A DNA stretch of 64,000 nt from the NCBI GenBank assembly GCA_023402845.1, contig JAEYFP010000038.1, positions 18,218-82,217 of the forward strand, in the 5' to 3' direction. Shown in pieces: positions 32,712-42,017 of this stretch. Each line of letters starts with the position of its first letter. The first letter of the stretch is position 1. The notes beneath the pieces are model-generated. The model was not told where the DNA came from. It did not search any database and saw only the letters and a list, made by a program, of their open reading frames with translations. This DNA comes from Bacillota bacterium. Lineage in GTDB: Bacteria > Bacillota > Clostridia > Lachnospirales > Lachnospiraceae. Made by a program: the position numbers and the translations under genes.

Positions 32712-33614
32712 ATGAAAAAGAAATTAGTATCTATGATTACGGCGGCAGCAATGACCGCGGCATTACTTGCCGGCTGCGGCACGGCTGCGGAAGAACCCGC
32801 GGCAGAAACGGAAGTGCAGACAGAGCAGGCAGCAGAAGAAGCGGCAGAACCGGAACAGCCTGCAGAGGAGGCGGCAGAGCCTAAGGAGCCGGCAGAGGAA
32901 GTACCGGCGGAAGAAGCGGTGTCGGGTGAACTGATGATTGCGGCGGCGGCCAGTCTTGAAAATTCTCTGACAAACGAGATCATTCCGCTGTTTAATGAGA
33001 AGTATCCGGACGTTACTGTGACGGGAACATATGACAGCTCGGGTAAGCTGCAGACCCAAATTGAAGAGGGCGCTCCGGTGGACGTATTTTTCTCGGCTTC
33101 TACAAAGCAGACAGATGCATTGGCTGAGGGCGGTTTGATTGATCAGGCTGATATTGTGAATTTGCTGGAAAATAAAATTGTGCTGATTGTGCCGGAGGGA
33201 ACTGAGGCCGATTATGCGGAGTTTACCGATATTACAAAGGCGAAAGCGGTTGCAATCGGCGATCCGGAAAGCGTTCCGGCTGGGCAATATGCGCAGGAAT
33301 CTCTTACAAATCTGGGTATTTGGGAAGATGTTCTTGCAAAGGCAAGTCTTGGAACGAATGTTACCGAGGTATTGAATTGGGTGGCGGAAGGAAGCGCGGA
33401 TGCGGGTATTGTATATGCGACGGATGCGGCACAGACAGAAAAAGTGGCTATTATCGGGGCGGCGCCTGCAGACAGCGTGAAGCCGGCGATTTATCCGGCG
33501 GCAATGGTAAAGGATTGTCCGAATCCGGCGGCAGCAAAGGCTTTTGTTGAATTTTTACAAACACCGGAGATTATCAAAGTATTTGAAGCAAACGGATTTA
33601 CTTCGGCACTGTAG
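32712..33614 (+). CDS. modA: ModA-like molybdate-binding lipoprotein
   Basis: The 300-residue protein has a lipoprotein signal peptide with lipobox LLAGC (Cys at ~22). A Glu/Pro/Ala-rich linker (residues ~26-73, repeats of the EEPAEEAA kind) follows. The binding domain has 'LMIAAAASLENSLTNEIIPLF', 'GTYDSSGKLQTQIEEGAPVDVFFSAS' and 'VLNWVAEGSADAGIVYATDA', as in ModA. It should capture molybdate or tungstate outside the membrane. No modB/modC genes follow; a long terminator ends the unit. Confidence 0.9.
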   Translation: MKKKLVSMITAAAMTAALLAGCGTAAEEPAAETEVQTEQAAEEAAEPEQPAEEAAEPKEPAEEVPAEEAVSGELMIAAAASLENSLTNEIIPLFNEKYPDVTVTGTYDSSGKLQTQIEEGAPVDVFFSASTKQTDALAEGGLIDQADIVNLLENKIVLIVPEGTEADYAEFTDITKAKAVAIGDPESVPAGQYAQESLTNLGIWEDVLAKASLGTNVTEVLNWVAEGSADAGIVYATDAAQTEKVAIIGAAPADSVKPAIYPAAMVKDCPNPAAAKAFVEFLQTPEIIKVFEANGFTSAL

Positions 33615-33635
33615 CCGTTGACTTTTACATGTTAT

Positions 33636-33681
33636 AAAAAATATGATAGAATAAACCTAGTTTATTCTATCATATTTTTTT
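33636..33681 (+). terminator. Very long perfect terminator after modA
   Basis: About 20 bp of perfect stem (AATATGATAGAATAAAC paired with GTTTATTCTATCATATT) around a CTA loop, ending in a T run that touches the next gene's ribosome binding site at 33682. Confidence 0.92.
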
Positions 33682-33693
33682 GGAGAAATGACT

Positions 33694-35457
33694 ATGAAGG
33701 TATTGCTGGCTGCGATCAATGCAAAATATATTCATTCTAACCTCGCTGTTTACAGCCTGAAAGCTTATGCAGACAAAAAACTTGCGAAGCAGGCTGAAAT
33801 TGTGATCAGGGAATATACAATTAATCAGGAAAAAGAGAAAATACTTGCGGATATTTACAGGCAAAGCCCTGATTTGCTTGCATTTTCCTGTTATATTTGG
33901 AATATCACATATGTGCGGGAATTGGTTTTCCAGCTCAGAACATTGCTGCCCGAGACAGAAATCTGGCTGGGAGGACCGGAGGTTTCCTATGATCCGCGAA
34001 GTCTGCTTGCAGAGCTTCCGGTTAAAGGCATTATGCTCGGAGAGGGTGAGGAGATTTTCACAAAATTGCTGCTGGCGTATCTGAACGGTGAGAATCTGCT
34101 CACAATCAGGGGAATCGCCTGCCGGGAATTTATGACAGACCCTGGCGAGCCGCCCGCAATGGATGAGCTTCCTTTTGTGTATGCGGATTTTTCGGAGGAA
34201 CAATTTGAAAACCGGATTCCCTATTACGAGACAAGCAGGGGCTGCCCGTTTCGGTGTTCCTATTGTCTGTCTTCGATTGAAAAGAGAGTTCGTTACCGCA
34301 GCCTGACACTTGTGAAACAGGAGCTGCAGTTTTTTCTCGATAAGAGAGTCCCGCAGGTGAAGCTTGTGGACAGAACCTTTAACTGTGATCCGGCTAGAGC
34401 GGTGGAAATTTGGAGCTATCTAAAGGAGAATGATAACGGGATCACAAATTTTCATTTTGAGATTGCGGCGGATATTATGACGGAAGAAGAGATAATTCTG
34501 ATCAATACTCTGCGAAAAGGACTGATCAGACTCGAAATCGGTGTGCAGACGACTAATATGGAGACGATTCAAAGAATCTGCCGCCAGATGGACTTTAATA
34601 GGGTTTCTGCGGCTGTCAGGCAGCTTCAGGCAGGAAAAAACGTGAAGCTGCATCTTGATTTGATTGCGGGGCTTCCGAAGGAGGATTTTCAAAGCTTCCA
34701 GAACTCCTTTAACGAGGTTTATGCGCTGCATCCGGACGAGCTGCAACTGGGCTTTTTGAAGGTCCTAAAAGGAACTCCGATTGCTAAGGAGGTTGAAAAG
34801 GGATCAATCCGCTGCTGGACAACGCCCCCTTATGAGGTGCTTTCCACGAGCTGGCTCAGCTTTGAAGAACTGCTTATTTTAAAGGGCGTGGAGGAAATGG
34901 TAGAGATTTATTATAACAGCGGCCAGTTTTCCAACACCGTTTCTTATCTGGAAGGATATTTTCAGACGCCGTTTACATTGTATGAGGCGCTGGCAGAGTA
35001 TTACGGGCAGAAAGGTTATGGCACGGTACAGCCGTCGAGAGTGCGCAGGTATGAAATCCTTCTGGAATTTGCAGAGGGGCTTTACGGGATGCGTACAAGG
35101 ACGTGCAGGGAATATCTGACGCTGGACTTATACCTGCGTGAAAAGATAAAAAAACGGCCTGATTTTTCCTTGCCGCAGGAGCTTTACCGGGAGCAGGTAC
35201 AGGAATTTTATAAAGAAGAAGAAAAGAACAGGAAATATTTGCCCGAATATGCGGAATTTGATTTCAAACAGCTTATGAGGCTGACACATATCGAGGTATT
35301 TGATGCGATCGGGGAGAGACGGCAGGCGCTTCTGTTCAATTACCGGGCCGAAAACGGCCTGACGGCGGACGCGAAGCTCATTGCAGTCACAAAAGAAATG
35401 GAAAGGATAGAGGAACATGAAAAAACGGACAAAAGAGATACTGGACATTCTCGATGA
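33694..35457 (+). CDS. B12-binding-domain radical SAM protein (DUF4080 type)
   Basis: The 587-residue protein has an N-terminal cobalamin-binding-like Rossmann domain ('LLAAINAKYIHSNLAVYSLKAY', 'LLAFSCYIWNITYV', 'IWLGGPEVSYDP'). A radical SAM core with the Cys-x3-Cys-x2-Cys motif in 'TSRGCPFRCSYCLSS' follows, then a C-terminal domain of the DUF4080 kind. The chemistry is unknown. I chose the ATG at 33694 (GGAG 8 nt upstream) over 33688. The gene starts directly behind the modA terminator and overlaps nth by 41 bp. Confidence 0.9.
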   Translation: MKVLLAAINAKYIHSNLAVYSLKAYADKKLAKQAEIVIREYTINQEKEKILADIYRQSPDLLAFSCYIWNITYVRELVFQLRTLLPETEIWLGGPEVSYDPRSLLAELPVKGIMLGEGEEIFTKLLLAYLNGENLLTIRGIACREFMTDPGEPPAMDELPFVYADFSEEQFENRIPYYETSRGCPFRCSYCLSSIEKRVRYRSLTLVKQELQFFLDKRVPQVKLVDRTFNCDPARAVEIWSYLKENDNGITNFHFEIAADIMTEEEIILINTLRKGLIRLEIGVQTTNMETIQRICRQMDFNRVSAAVRQLQAGKNVKLHLDLIAGLPKEDFQSFQNSFNEVYALHPDELQLGFLKVLKGTPIAKEVEKGSIRCWTTPPYEVLSTSWLSFEELLILKGVEEMVEIYYNSGQFSNTVSYLEGYFQTPFTLYEALAEYYGQKGYGTVQPSRVRRYEILLEFAEGLYGMRTRTCREYLTLDLYLREKIKKRPDFSLPQELYREQVQEFYKEEEKNRKYLPEYAEFDFKQLMRLTHIEVFDAIGERRQALLFNYRAENGLTADAKLIAVTKEMERIEEHEKTDKRDTGHSR

Positions 35458-36049
35458 ACAGTATTCCATTGATTACAAATGTTATTTGGATCACGAGACG
35501 CCGTGGCAGCTTTTGATTGCGACGATTCTCAGTGCGCAGTGTACGGATGCACGGGTTAATATTGTGACAAAGGATCTGTTCCGGAAATATCCGTCGGTCG
35601 AGGCGTTTGCAAAGGCAGATTTGAAGGAGCTGGAGCAGGATATTCACTCAACGGGTTTTTATCATAATAAGGCAAAAAATATTATTGAATGCTGCCAGCG
35701 GCTTCATACGGAATTTCACGATGAGGTGCCAAGAACATTAGAGGAGTTGACCTCGCTTGCGGGAGTCGGCAGAAAAACGGCAAATGTTATCCGGGGAAAT
35801 GTTTTTTTTGATCCAAGTATTGTTGTAGATACACATGTGAAGCGGATTTCCAAGAAGCTGGGCTTTACGAAGGAGGATGACCCCGAAAAAATAGAATATG
35901 ATCTGATGAAGGTTCTGCCAAGGGAGCATTGGATTTTGTACAACATTCAAATCATTACATTTGGACGGGATATTTGTGAAGCGCGCAGTCCAAAATGTGA
36001 ACGCTGCCGTCTCACAAGCTATTGCAGCTATTTTAAGAAAAACAGGTAG
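35417..36049 (+). CDS. nth: Endonuclease III
   Basis: The 210-residue enzyme is a DNA glycosylase/AP lyase for oxidised pyrimidines. It has the helix-hairpin-helix 'LTSLAGVGRKTANVI' with the catalytic Lys. The GPD motif region 'VVDTHVKRISKKLG' has the catalytic Asp, and a [4Fe-4S] site of four Cys (C-x6-C-x2-C-x5-C) near the C-terminus starts 'DICEARSPKCERC'. Its start lies inside the radical SAM gene behind AGAGG, implying translational coupling. Confidence 0.97.
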   Translation: MKKRTKEILDILDEQYSIDYKCYLDHETPWQLLIATILSAQCTDARVNIVTKDLFRKYPSVEAFAKADLKELEQDIHSTGFYHNKAKNIIECCQRLHTEFHDEVPRTLEELTSLAGVGRKTANVIRGNVFFDPSIVVDTHVKRISKKLGFTKEDDPEKIEYDLMKVLPREHWILYNIQIITFGRDICEARSPKCERCRLTSYCSYFKKNR

Positions 36050-36053
36050 AAGC

Positions 36054-36770
36054 ATGGTAAACAGCTATATTGCATTAGATCTGGAAATGACTGGGTTAAA
36101 TCCGAAGCTCGATAAAATGATCGAAATCGGTGCCGTTCAGGTCATAAACGGAAAAATAGAGAATGTATTTGAGTCACTTATCAATCCTGGAAGACCGCTT
36201 TCGGAAGAAATTATCCGGCTCACCGGCATTACGAACGAAATGTTAAAAAAAGCGAAGACCCAGGAAGAAATATGCCCGAAGCTTTATGAATTTCTGGAAG
36301 GTTTTGTGCTGCTTGGGCATGGTCTCCGGTTTGATTATTCTTTTTTGAAAAAATATGCGGTAAATGCAGATATCTGGTATGAAGCCGAGGGGATTGATAC
36401 GCTGAAGCTGGCACGTAAGTTTATGGCAGGGACAGAAAGCAACAGGCTGTCGGATCTTTGCACATATTTTGGAATCAAACACCGGGCACACCGGGCACTA
36501 TCTGATGCATTATCTGCTCACGAGCTGTATCAGCGATTTTTGGGGGATTTTTACAACGAGGAGAACAAGGATTGCTTTAGACCGGTAAAGCTAAGTTATG
36601 CTGTGAAAAAAGAACAACCGGCAACAAAGCGGCAAATGGATAACCTGCAGACACTGCTTGGTTTTCATGGACTTTGTCCCGAATATGAAATTACTTCCAT
36701 GACAAAAAATGAGATTTCCAGATATACGGATAAAATTATTCTTCAATATGGACGGATGAAGTGTAAATAG
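36054..36770 (+). CDS. DnaQ-like (DEDDh) 3'-5' exonuclease
   Basis: The 238-residue protein starts at the ATG at 36054, 4 bp after nth. Exo I is 'ALDLEMTGLNP' (Asp and Glu), Exo II is 'GHGLRFDYSFL', and Exo III is 'HRAHRALSDALSAHELYQ' with the DEDDh His. The N-terminal ~170 residues resemble the PolC proofreading exonuclease, followed by about 60 residues of unknown function. It may trim DNA or RNA ends or assist repair. The 3' end overlaps the convergent gene by 35 bp. Confidence 0.9.
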   Translation: MVNSYIALDLEMTGLNPKLDKMIEIGAVQVINGKIENVFESLINPGRPLSEEIIRLTGITNEMLKKAKTQEEICPKLYEFLEGFVLLGHGLRFDYSFLKKYAVNADIWYEAEGIDTLKLARKFMAGTESNRLSDLCTYFGIKHRAHRALSDALSAHELYQRFLGDFYNEENKDCFRPVKLSYAVKKEQPATKRQMDNLQTLLGFHGLCPEYEITSMTKNEISRYTDKIILQYGRMKCK

Positions 36771-37371
36771 ACTTTTCTCTTAATTGCCCGACGATGGAAT
36801 CCTTCATCAGAGAATTGAGTGATTCGGCTGTTTCAATCAGTGCTTCGATTTTTTCATATTCCTGATTCTCCTCATAAAGATCGGCAAGCAGCAAATAACA
36901 GCCTTTGATGTCTGCCCGACAGGTGACGGCAAATTCGAGAACACGGACAGCTTCCTCTTTAAGTCCGAGCGAATATAATGTTTTGCCCCAGCTAAAAAGT
37001 GTTCGTATGAGTGTTGTATAATTCTGGTCATAGTCCGATAAGACATTTAGATTTGCGACGCCGTACTGAAATTTTAAATCGGTATTGGAAATGCCTGTGA
37101 GATTGACGATTTTTTGCCCGGAAAGTAATAAAATCTGATTCTGACAATCCTTCAGCGCCTCATCCTCCGTGTCTTTGATGAACGGAAGCGTCTCAAGAGG
37201 GATCGTAATGTAGAGAAGCGCATCGAGGGGCTGCTTTCTCATACTGTTAGCGCGCCGCTCCCTTTCCCAAAAGGATTCCGTGTCAAAACGGACCTTCTTA
37301 TTGGTATTCCCCATATAAAACCATATAAAAGCGGAAATCACCGCAATAGTTGCAAAAATTAGAAAATTCAT
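36736..37371 (-). CDS. Membrane-anchored protein of unknown function with TPR-like C-terminus
   Basis: The 211-residue protein starts with one membrane segment ('FLIFATIAVISAFIWFYMG'), then a charged region. The C-terminal helical pairs ('LFSWGKTLYSLGLKEEAVRVLEFA', 'GCYLLLADLYEENQEYEKIEALI') look like tetratricopeptide repeats. It converges with and overlaps the exonuclease gene by 35 bp. A TPR scaffold at the membrane is the likely role, but no specific function can be named. Confidence 0.75.
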   Translation of the reverse strand: MNFLIFATIAVISAFIWFYMGNTNKKVRFDTESFWERERRANSMRKQPLDALLYITIPLETLPFIKDTEDEALKDCQNQILLLSGQKIVNLTGISNTDLKFQYGVANLNVLSDYDQNYTTLIRTLFSWGKTLYSLGLKEEAVRVLEFAVTCRADIKGCYLLLADLYEENQEYEKIEALIETAESLNSLMKDSIVGQLREKSIYTSSVHIEE

Positions 37372-37399
37372 TTATAATTACCTTTCAAAAGAGGTGAAA

Positions 37400-37507
37400 A
37401 TGATGAACTTCAATAACAGTAAAGTAAAGAAGATTATTTCCAGCATTATCATAATCATACTGGTACTGGCAATGATAATACCGACGTTCCTCTATTTTGT
37501 ATCATAA
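37400..37507 (+). CDS. 35-residue single-pass membrane peptide
   Basis: GAGGTG precedes ATGATG. The peptide has a short polar, basic start ('NFNNSKVKKI') and one membrane helix rich in Ile, ending 'PTFLYFVS'. It resembles the small single-pass proteins (Prli42/DUF4044 kind) common in Firmicutes, but I cannot assign it to that family with certainty. It diverges from the TPR-like gene, 28 bp away. Confidence 0.65.
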   Translation: MMNFNNSKVKKIISSIIIIILVLAMIIPTFLYFVS

Positions 37508-37546
37508 ACACAGGATTCTGTCAATTATCATTGGCACTTATGACCG

Positions 37547-37576
37547 TTGCAAAAACCGGACAGGGGATGGTATACT
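37547..37576 (+). promoter_or_regulatory. Promoter of the VanW-family gene
   Basis: TTGCAA (37547-37552), 18 bp, extended TGgTATACT (-10 at 37571-37576). Confidence 0.6.
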
Positions 37577-37660
37577 GAATATATCGTGAAACATTATTTC
37601 GTGGTATTATAAAGATTTCAGTAGGAATGAATTGTTCTGTTTCAAGGGGAGCGGCGGGGT

Positions 37661-39265
37661 ATGACTGTAAGAAAAATATTACAGACTATTACAATTTTAT
37701 CAGTTATGATATGCACATCCTCATTTTTTACGGAGAATGTCTATGCGAAGGGCGGTTTTCATATTTTTGGAGGAGCGGCTACGATTGGTGTGGACGATTC
37801 GGATGACAGTGAAGATGCACAGAGCGGTCAGGGCAATATTGTCATTGACTTTGAAGTTGCGCCCAAAGAACAGGCAGATTTGTCAGGGAAGATCAGCGCG
37901 GGCGTATTTGTAGGAGCCGTGGATGTTTCGGGTATGACTTATGACGAGGCAAAATCGGCTGTTACGTCTTATGTGACAACGCTTCGGACAAAGGAAATTA
38001 CTCTCGTATCCACAGAAAATAACCAGTCTGTTGTTACGGCAGGCGAGCTGGGAGCAGACTGGGCAAATGAGGACGTTCTTGCCGATGCGATATCATTAGG
38101 CAAGTCTGGAAATTTAGTCAGTCGCTATAAGTCGCTCAAGGACTTGGAACAGGAAAATAAAGTATACCCGCTCGAGCTTAAATTTGACGGGGCTGCGATT
38201 CAATCTGTTGTGGAGAAGCAGGGCGAGCTATATAATGTTGAGGCTGTGGATGCTACAATGACCAGGGAAAATGGTTCGTTCAGCATTGCAGAGGGACAGA
38301 CAGGCCATGTAATCAATGTGGATGCTTCGGTCAATCAAATTGCCGATACGCTTGCTTCCTGGAACGGAGAGAATATGTCCGTTCAGCTTCAGGTAGATGT
38401 GGATGAGCCAAGAGGAAAGACTGAGGATTTGCAAAAGGTCAAGGATCTTCTCGGCACCTGTACAACGAGCTTCTCAAGTTCCGGGTATGAGCGCTCCGGT
38501 AATGTGCGCAATGGTACAAGGCTGCTCAACGGGATCCTGTTATATCCCGGAGACAGTTTTTCCGCTTATGAAATGGTCAATCCGTTTACGGAGGAGAACG
38601 GCTATTATCTGGCAGGCTCCTACTTGAATGGCATGGTAGTTGAAAGCCTCGGCGGAGGTATCTGTCAGGTTACTTCCACGCTTTATAATGCGGTAATCCG
38701 TGCAGAGCTGCAGATTGATGAGCGCTTTAATCACTCGATGATTGTGACTTATGTGCAATTATCTTCTGATGCTGCTATTTCGGGAACTTCAAAGGACTTT
38801 AAATTTACAAATAATTCGGAATATCCGATTTACATTGAGGGCAATACGACAGAGAATAAGAAAATCACTTTCAATATTTACGGCGTGGAAACAAGGCCGT
38901 CTAACCGCACCGTGGAGTTTGAAAGTGTGGAACTCAGCAGAACAGAGCCTACAGAGGAAAAAATAATTGCGGATGCAGGTCAGCCGGTGGGCTATATCAG
39001 CGTGCAGTCGGCGCATACCGGCTATGTCGGCGAACTTTGGAAGGTCGTTAAGATAGACGGCGTGGAAACGGAACGCACGAGAATGAATAAGAGTACTTAT
39101 GCGGTTTCTCCCCGCACGGCCACGATCGGAACGGCAGCGGCGGATCCGGCTATTGTAGCGGCAATTCAGGCGGCGATCGCAACAAACAATATTGATTATT
39201 GCAAAAATGTGATTGCACAGCTAAATGCGGCAGCGGCGGCTGTGGCGGCAGGTACCGCGCAATAA
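37661..39265 (+). CDS. VanW-family secreted protein with YoaR-like PG-binding domain
   Basis: The 534-residue protein has a signal peptide ending near 'ENVYAKG'. A YoaR/PG_binding_4-like domain (residues ~85-260; 'VDVSGMTYDEAKSAV') is followed by the VanW domain (~270-420) with 'NGTRLLNGILLYPGDSFSAYE' and 'VVESLGGGICQVTSTLYNA'. The C-terminus is Ala-rich. It is probably attached to or acts on the cell wall; the biochemical role of VanW is unknown. No vancomycin-resistance genes are nearby, so resistance should not be inferred from the name. Confidence 0.9.
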   Translation: MTVRKILQTITILSVMICTSSFFTENVYAKGGFHIFGGAATIGVDDSDDSEDAQSGQGNIVIDFEVAPKEQADLSGKISAGVFVGAVDVSGMTYDEAKSAVTSYVTTLRTKEITLVSTENNQSVVTAGELGADWANEDVLADAISLGKSGNLVSRYKSLKDLEQENKVYPLELKFDGAAIQSVVEKQGELYNVEAVDATMTRENGSFSIAEGQTGHVINVDASVNQIADTLASWNGENMSVQLQVDVDEPRGKTEDLQKVKDLLGTCTTSFSSSGYERSGNVRNGTRLLNGILLYPGDSFSAYEMVNPFTEENGYYLAGSYLNGMVVESLGGGICQVTSTLYNAVIRAELQIDERFNHSMIVTYVQLSSDAAISGTSKDFKFTNNSEYPIYIEGNTTENKKITFNIYGVETRPSNRTVEFESVELSRTEPTEEKIIADAGQPVGYISVQSAHTGYVGELWKVVKIDGVETERTRMNKSTYAVSPRTATIGTAAADPAIVAAIQAAIATNNIDYCKNVIAQLNAAAAAVAAGTAQ

Positions 39266-39290
39266 ACAGAACGAAAGCCGTTCGTTATGA

Positions 39291-39319
39291 TTGCGTATGA
39301 AACCAGTTCATGTTAAAAT
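39291..39319 (+). promoter_or_regulatory. Promoter of the AIR-synthase-like operon
   Basis: TTGCGT (39291-39296), 17 bp, extended TGtTAAAAT (-10 at 39314-39319). Confidence 0.45.
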
Positions 39320-39350
39320 AAAGACTAGAAAATTAAGGATATGTGTAAAC

Positions 39351-40337
39351 ATGAAGATTGGAAAAGTACCTGAGAACATTTTAAAAAGATCAATTATTAA
39401 ACAAATAAAGACAAAAAGAGAAGAAATCCTTGTCGGAGCAGGCGTAGGTGAAGATTGTGCTGTCATCGCGCTTGCTGCTGATGAGGTTTTTGTTATATCT
39501 ACGGACCCGATTACGGGTACCTCTCACGATATCGGTGCTCTGTCTGTCCATGTCACGGCAAACGATATCGCATCTTCCGGTGCCGAAGTCATCGGTGTCA
39601 TGCTTAGTGTGCTGCTTCCCGAAAATACGGAAGAGGCTGATTTAAAGGATATGATGAAGCAGGTGGAGGAAACCTGCTCAAAGCTTCATATTCAGACGAT
39701 CGGTGGGCATACCGAAATCACAAAGGCCGTTAATCAGCCTATTATCACAGTGACAGGTGTAGGAAAAGTGAAGAAAGACCGGTTTATTACGACGTCCGGG
39801 GCAAAGCCCGGTGAGGATCTGATCGTGACAAAATGGATCGGCCTGGAAGGGACTTCTATTATTGCGAAAGAAAAGGAGGAGCTACTTCTTTCTAAGTTTG
39901 CACCCTCTTTTATTGAAGAAGCGAAGGGGTTTTCCAATTATTTGTCGGTCGTTCCAGAGGCCGCCACTGCGGTCAAGTCTGGCGTCAGCGCTATGCATGA
40001 TGTGACCGAGGGCGGCATTTACGGTGCGCTCTGGGAGATTGCAGAGGCATCTGGCGTCGGACTGGAAATCGACTTAAAAGAAATACCGATCAGACAGGAA
40101 ACCGTTGAAATCTGCGAATTTTTCGGGTTGAATCCCTATGCCCTGATTTCGAGCGGTTCCATGCTGATGAGTGCACCTAACGGACATGATCTGGTACGGG
40201 AGCTTCATAAGGCCGGTATTGCTGCCTCTGTTGTCGGCAAGGTAACAGCGGGCAATGACAGGGTATTGCTGAATGATGGAGAAAAAAGGTTCTTGGAGCC
40301 ACCCAAGTCAGATGAGCTGTATAAGATTTATGAATAA
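39351..40337 (+). CDS. AIR synthase-related (HypE-like) ATP-binding protein
   Basis: The 328-residue protein (ATG at 39351) belongs to the PurM/HypE/SelD/ThiL superfamily. It has 'GAGVGEDCAVIA' near the N-terminus, 'ISTDPITGT' and 'VHVTANDIASSGAEVIGVMLSVLLPE' as the Mg-ATP-binding half, then 'AMHDVTEGGIYGALWEIAEASGVG' in the second half. HypE itself ends with a Cys that carries thiocarboxamide; this protein ends 'SDELYKIYE' and lacks it, so it is not a hydrogenase HypE. It leads an operon with an Lrp regulator and an aminotransferase. The substrate is unknown. Confidence 0.85.
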   Translation: MKIGKVPENILKRSIIKQIKTKREEILVGAGVGEDCAVIALAADEVFVISTDPITGTSHDIGALSVHVTANDIASSGAEVIGVMLSVLLPENTEEADLKDMMKQVEETCSKLHIQTIGGHTEITKAVNQPIITVTGVGKVKKDRFITTSGAKPGEDLIVTKWIGLEGTSIIAKEKEELLLSKFAPSFIEEAKGFSNYLSVVPEAATAVKSGVSAMHDVTEGGIYGALWEIAEASGVGLEIDLKEIPIRQETVEICEFFGLNPYALISSGSMLMSAPNGHDLVRELHKAGIAASVVGKVTAGNDRVLLNDGEKRFLEPPKSDELYKIYE

Positions 40338-40359
40338 TAACTTGAAAAATTAGGAGATC

Positions 40360-40848
40360 ATGAAAATGAGAGAAAAAATATTAACCTTTATTGAAAAAAA
40401 CAGCAGAGTAGAGCTGAAAGAGCTTGCAATTCTGCTTGGCATGACAGAGGTGGACGTGGCAAATGAGCTTGAGGAAATGGAGAAGGAAGGTATTATCTGC
40501 GGTTACCATACGTTGATTGACTGGGATAAGGTTACGACGGAACGGATCAATGCGCTGATCGAAGTGCGTGTGACACCGCAGAGGGGCCATGGCTTTGATT
40601 CCATTGCGGAGCGCATTTACAAATATCCGGAGGTGGAGGCTACCTATTTGATTTCCGGCGGTTATGACCTGCTTGTGACGCTTGAGGGTAAAACGCTTCA
40701 GGAGGTTGCCCGTTTTGTCTCGGAGAAGCTCTCGACGCTGGAATCCGTAATCAGTACCTCTACTCATTTTATTTTAAAGAAATACAAGGATCACGGGACG
40801 ATCCTGCACGAAAAATATGGTGATGAAAGGATGATAGTGACGCCATGA
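40360..40848 (+). CDS. Lrp/AsnC-family transcriptional regulator
   Basis: The 162-residue protein has an N-terminal winged HTH ('ILTFIEKNSRVELKELAILLGMTEVDVANELEEME' region) and a C-terminal RAM ligand domain ('VTPQRGHGFDSIAERIYKYPEVEATYLISGGYDLLV'). Such proteins sense amino acids. AGGAG lies 3 nt from the ATG at 40360 and 9 nt from one at 40366, so the latter may be the true start. Its stop overlaps the aminotransferase start (ATGA). Confidence 0.93.
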   Translation: MKMREKILTFIEKNSRVELKELAILLGMTEVDVANELEEMEKEGIICGYHTLIDWDKVTTERINALIEVRVTPQRGHGFDSIAERIYKYPEVEATYLISGGYDLLVTLEGKTLQEVARFVSEKLSTLESVISTSTHFILKKYKDHGTILHEKYGDERMIVTP

Positions 40849-42017
40849 GAAATCCGTTATCAGAAACCGTCGTTACTATCAAGCCATCCGGAATCCGCAA
40901 GTTTTTTGATATTGCCAACGAAAGAAAGGACACGATTTCTTTAGGTGTCGGCGAGCCGGATTTTGATACGCCATGGCATGTCCGTGACGAAGGTATTTAT
41001 TCATTAGAGAAGGGAAAAACCTTTTATACGTCCAACTCCGGTCTGCTGGAGCTGAGAACCGAAATCTGCAATTATTTGAAAAGAAGAGCCGGTTTGCAAT
41101 ATAACCCGAAAGATGAAGTAATTGTGACAGTCGGGGGAAGCGAGGCAATTGATATCGGTCTGCGCGCAATGATCAATCCGAAAGATGAGGTTTTGATCCC
41201 CCAGCCGAGCTATGTTTCCTATGAACCGTGCGCAATCCTCGCGGGTGCAAAGCCGGTCATTATCGAGTTAAAAAATGAAAATGAGTTTCGTTTGACGCCG
41301 GAAGAACTTCTGGCAGCCATTACACCTCAGACGAAAATTCTGATTATGCCGTATCCGAATAATCCGACGGGAGCGGTTATGGGAAGACAGGATCTTGAAA
41401 AAATTGCAGAGATCTGTGTCGAGAAGGACATTTTTGTCATATCTGACGAGATTTATTCCGAGCTGACCTATGGCGGTGACCATGTATCGATCGCTTCGTT
41501 ACCTGGGATGCAGGAGCGCACAATTTTGATCAATGGCTTTTCCAAATCCTATGCCATGACAGGCTGGCGTCTTGGATATGCCTGCGGTCCGAAGGAAATT
41601 ATCGCGCAGATGACGAAAATTCATCAATTTGCCATTATGTGTGCACCGACAACGAGCCAGTATGCGGCCGTGGATGCGATGAAAAACGGTGATGCGGATG
41701 TGGCAAATATGCGGGAATCCTATAATCAGCGGAGAAATTATCTGATGCATTCGTTTCGGGAGATGGGACTTCCGTGCTTTGAACCGTTTGGCGCTTTTTA
41801 TGTATTTCCGTGTATTAAGGAATTCGGCTTGACCTCAGAGGAGTTTGCATTTGCTCTGCTCGATGCTGAAAATTTGGCAGTTGTGCCGGGCAGTGCATTT
41901 GGTGACAGCGGAGAGGGTTTTCTGCGTATTTCCTACGCGTATTCACTGGATAACTTGAAAATTGCAATGGAGCGGATTACAAGATTTATCGAAAAGCTGA
42001 GGAATGGAAAGAAATGA
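40845..42017 (+). CDS. PLP-dependent class I/II aminotransferase
   Basis: The 390-residue enzyme has the fold-type I markers 'VGGSEAIDIGLRAM', 'MPYPNNPTGAVM', 'ISDEIYSELTYGG' and the PLP-lysine motif 'INGFSKSYAMTGWRLGYACGP'. The sequence is closest in style to PatA/aspartate-type aminotransferases with an adjacent Lrp gene. The amino donor is not predictable. Translation is coupled to lrp through ATGA and to trmL through the same overlap. Confidence 0.93.
   Translation: MRNPLSETVVTIKPSGIRKFFDIANERKDTISLGVGEPDFDTPWHVRDEGIYSLEKGKTFYTSNSGLLELRTEICNYLKRRAGLQYNPKDEVIVTVGGSEAIDIGLRAMINPKDEVLIPQPSYVSYEPCAILAGAKPVIIELKNENEFRLTPEELLAAITPQTKILIMPYPNNPTGAVMGRQDLEKIAEICVEKDIFVISDEIYSELTYGGDHVSIASLPGMQERTILINGFSKSYAMTGWRLGYACGPKEIIAQMTKIHQFAIMCAPTTSQYAAVDAMKNGDADVANMRESYNQRRNYLMHSFREMGLPCFEPFGAFYVFPCIKEFGLTSEEFAFALLDAENLAVVPGSAFGDSGEGFLRISYAYSLDNLKIAMERITRFIEKLRNGKK

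Noticed and set aside
39351..40337. HypE hydrogenase maturation protein
   Set aside because: The C-terminal Cys needed for thiocarboxamide transfer is absent and no hyp or hydrogenase gene is near.
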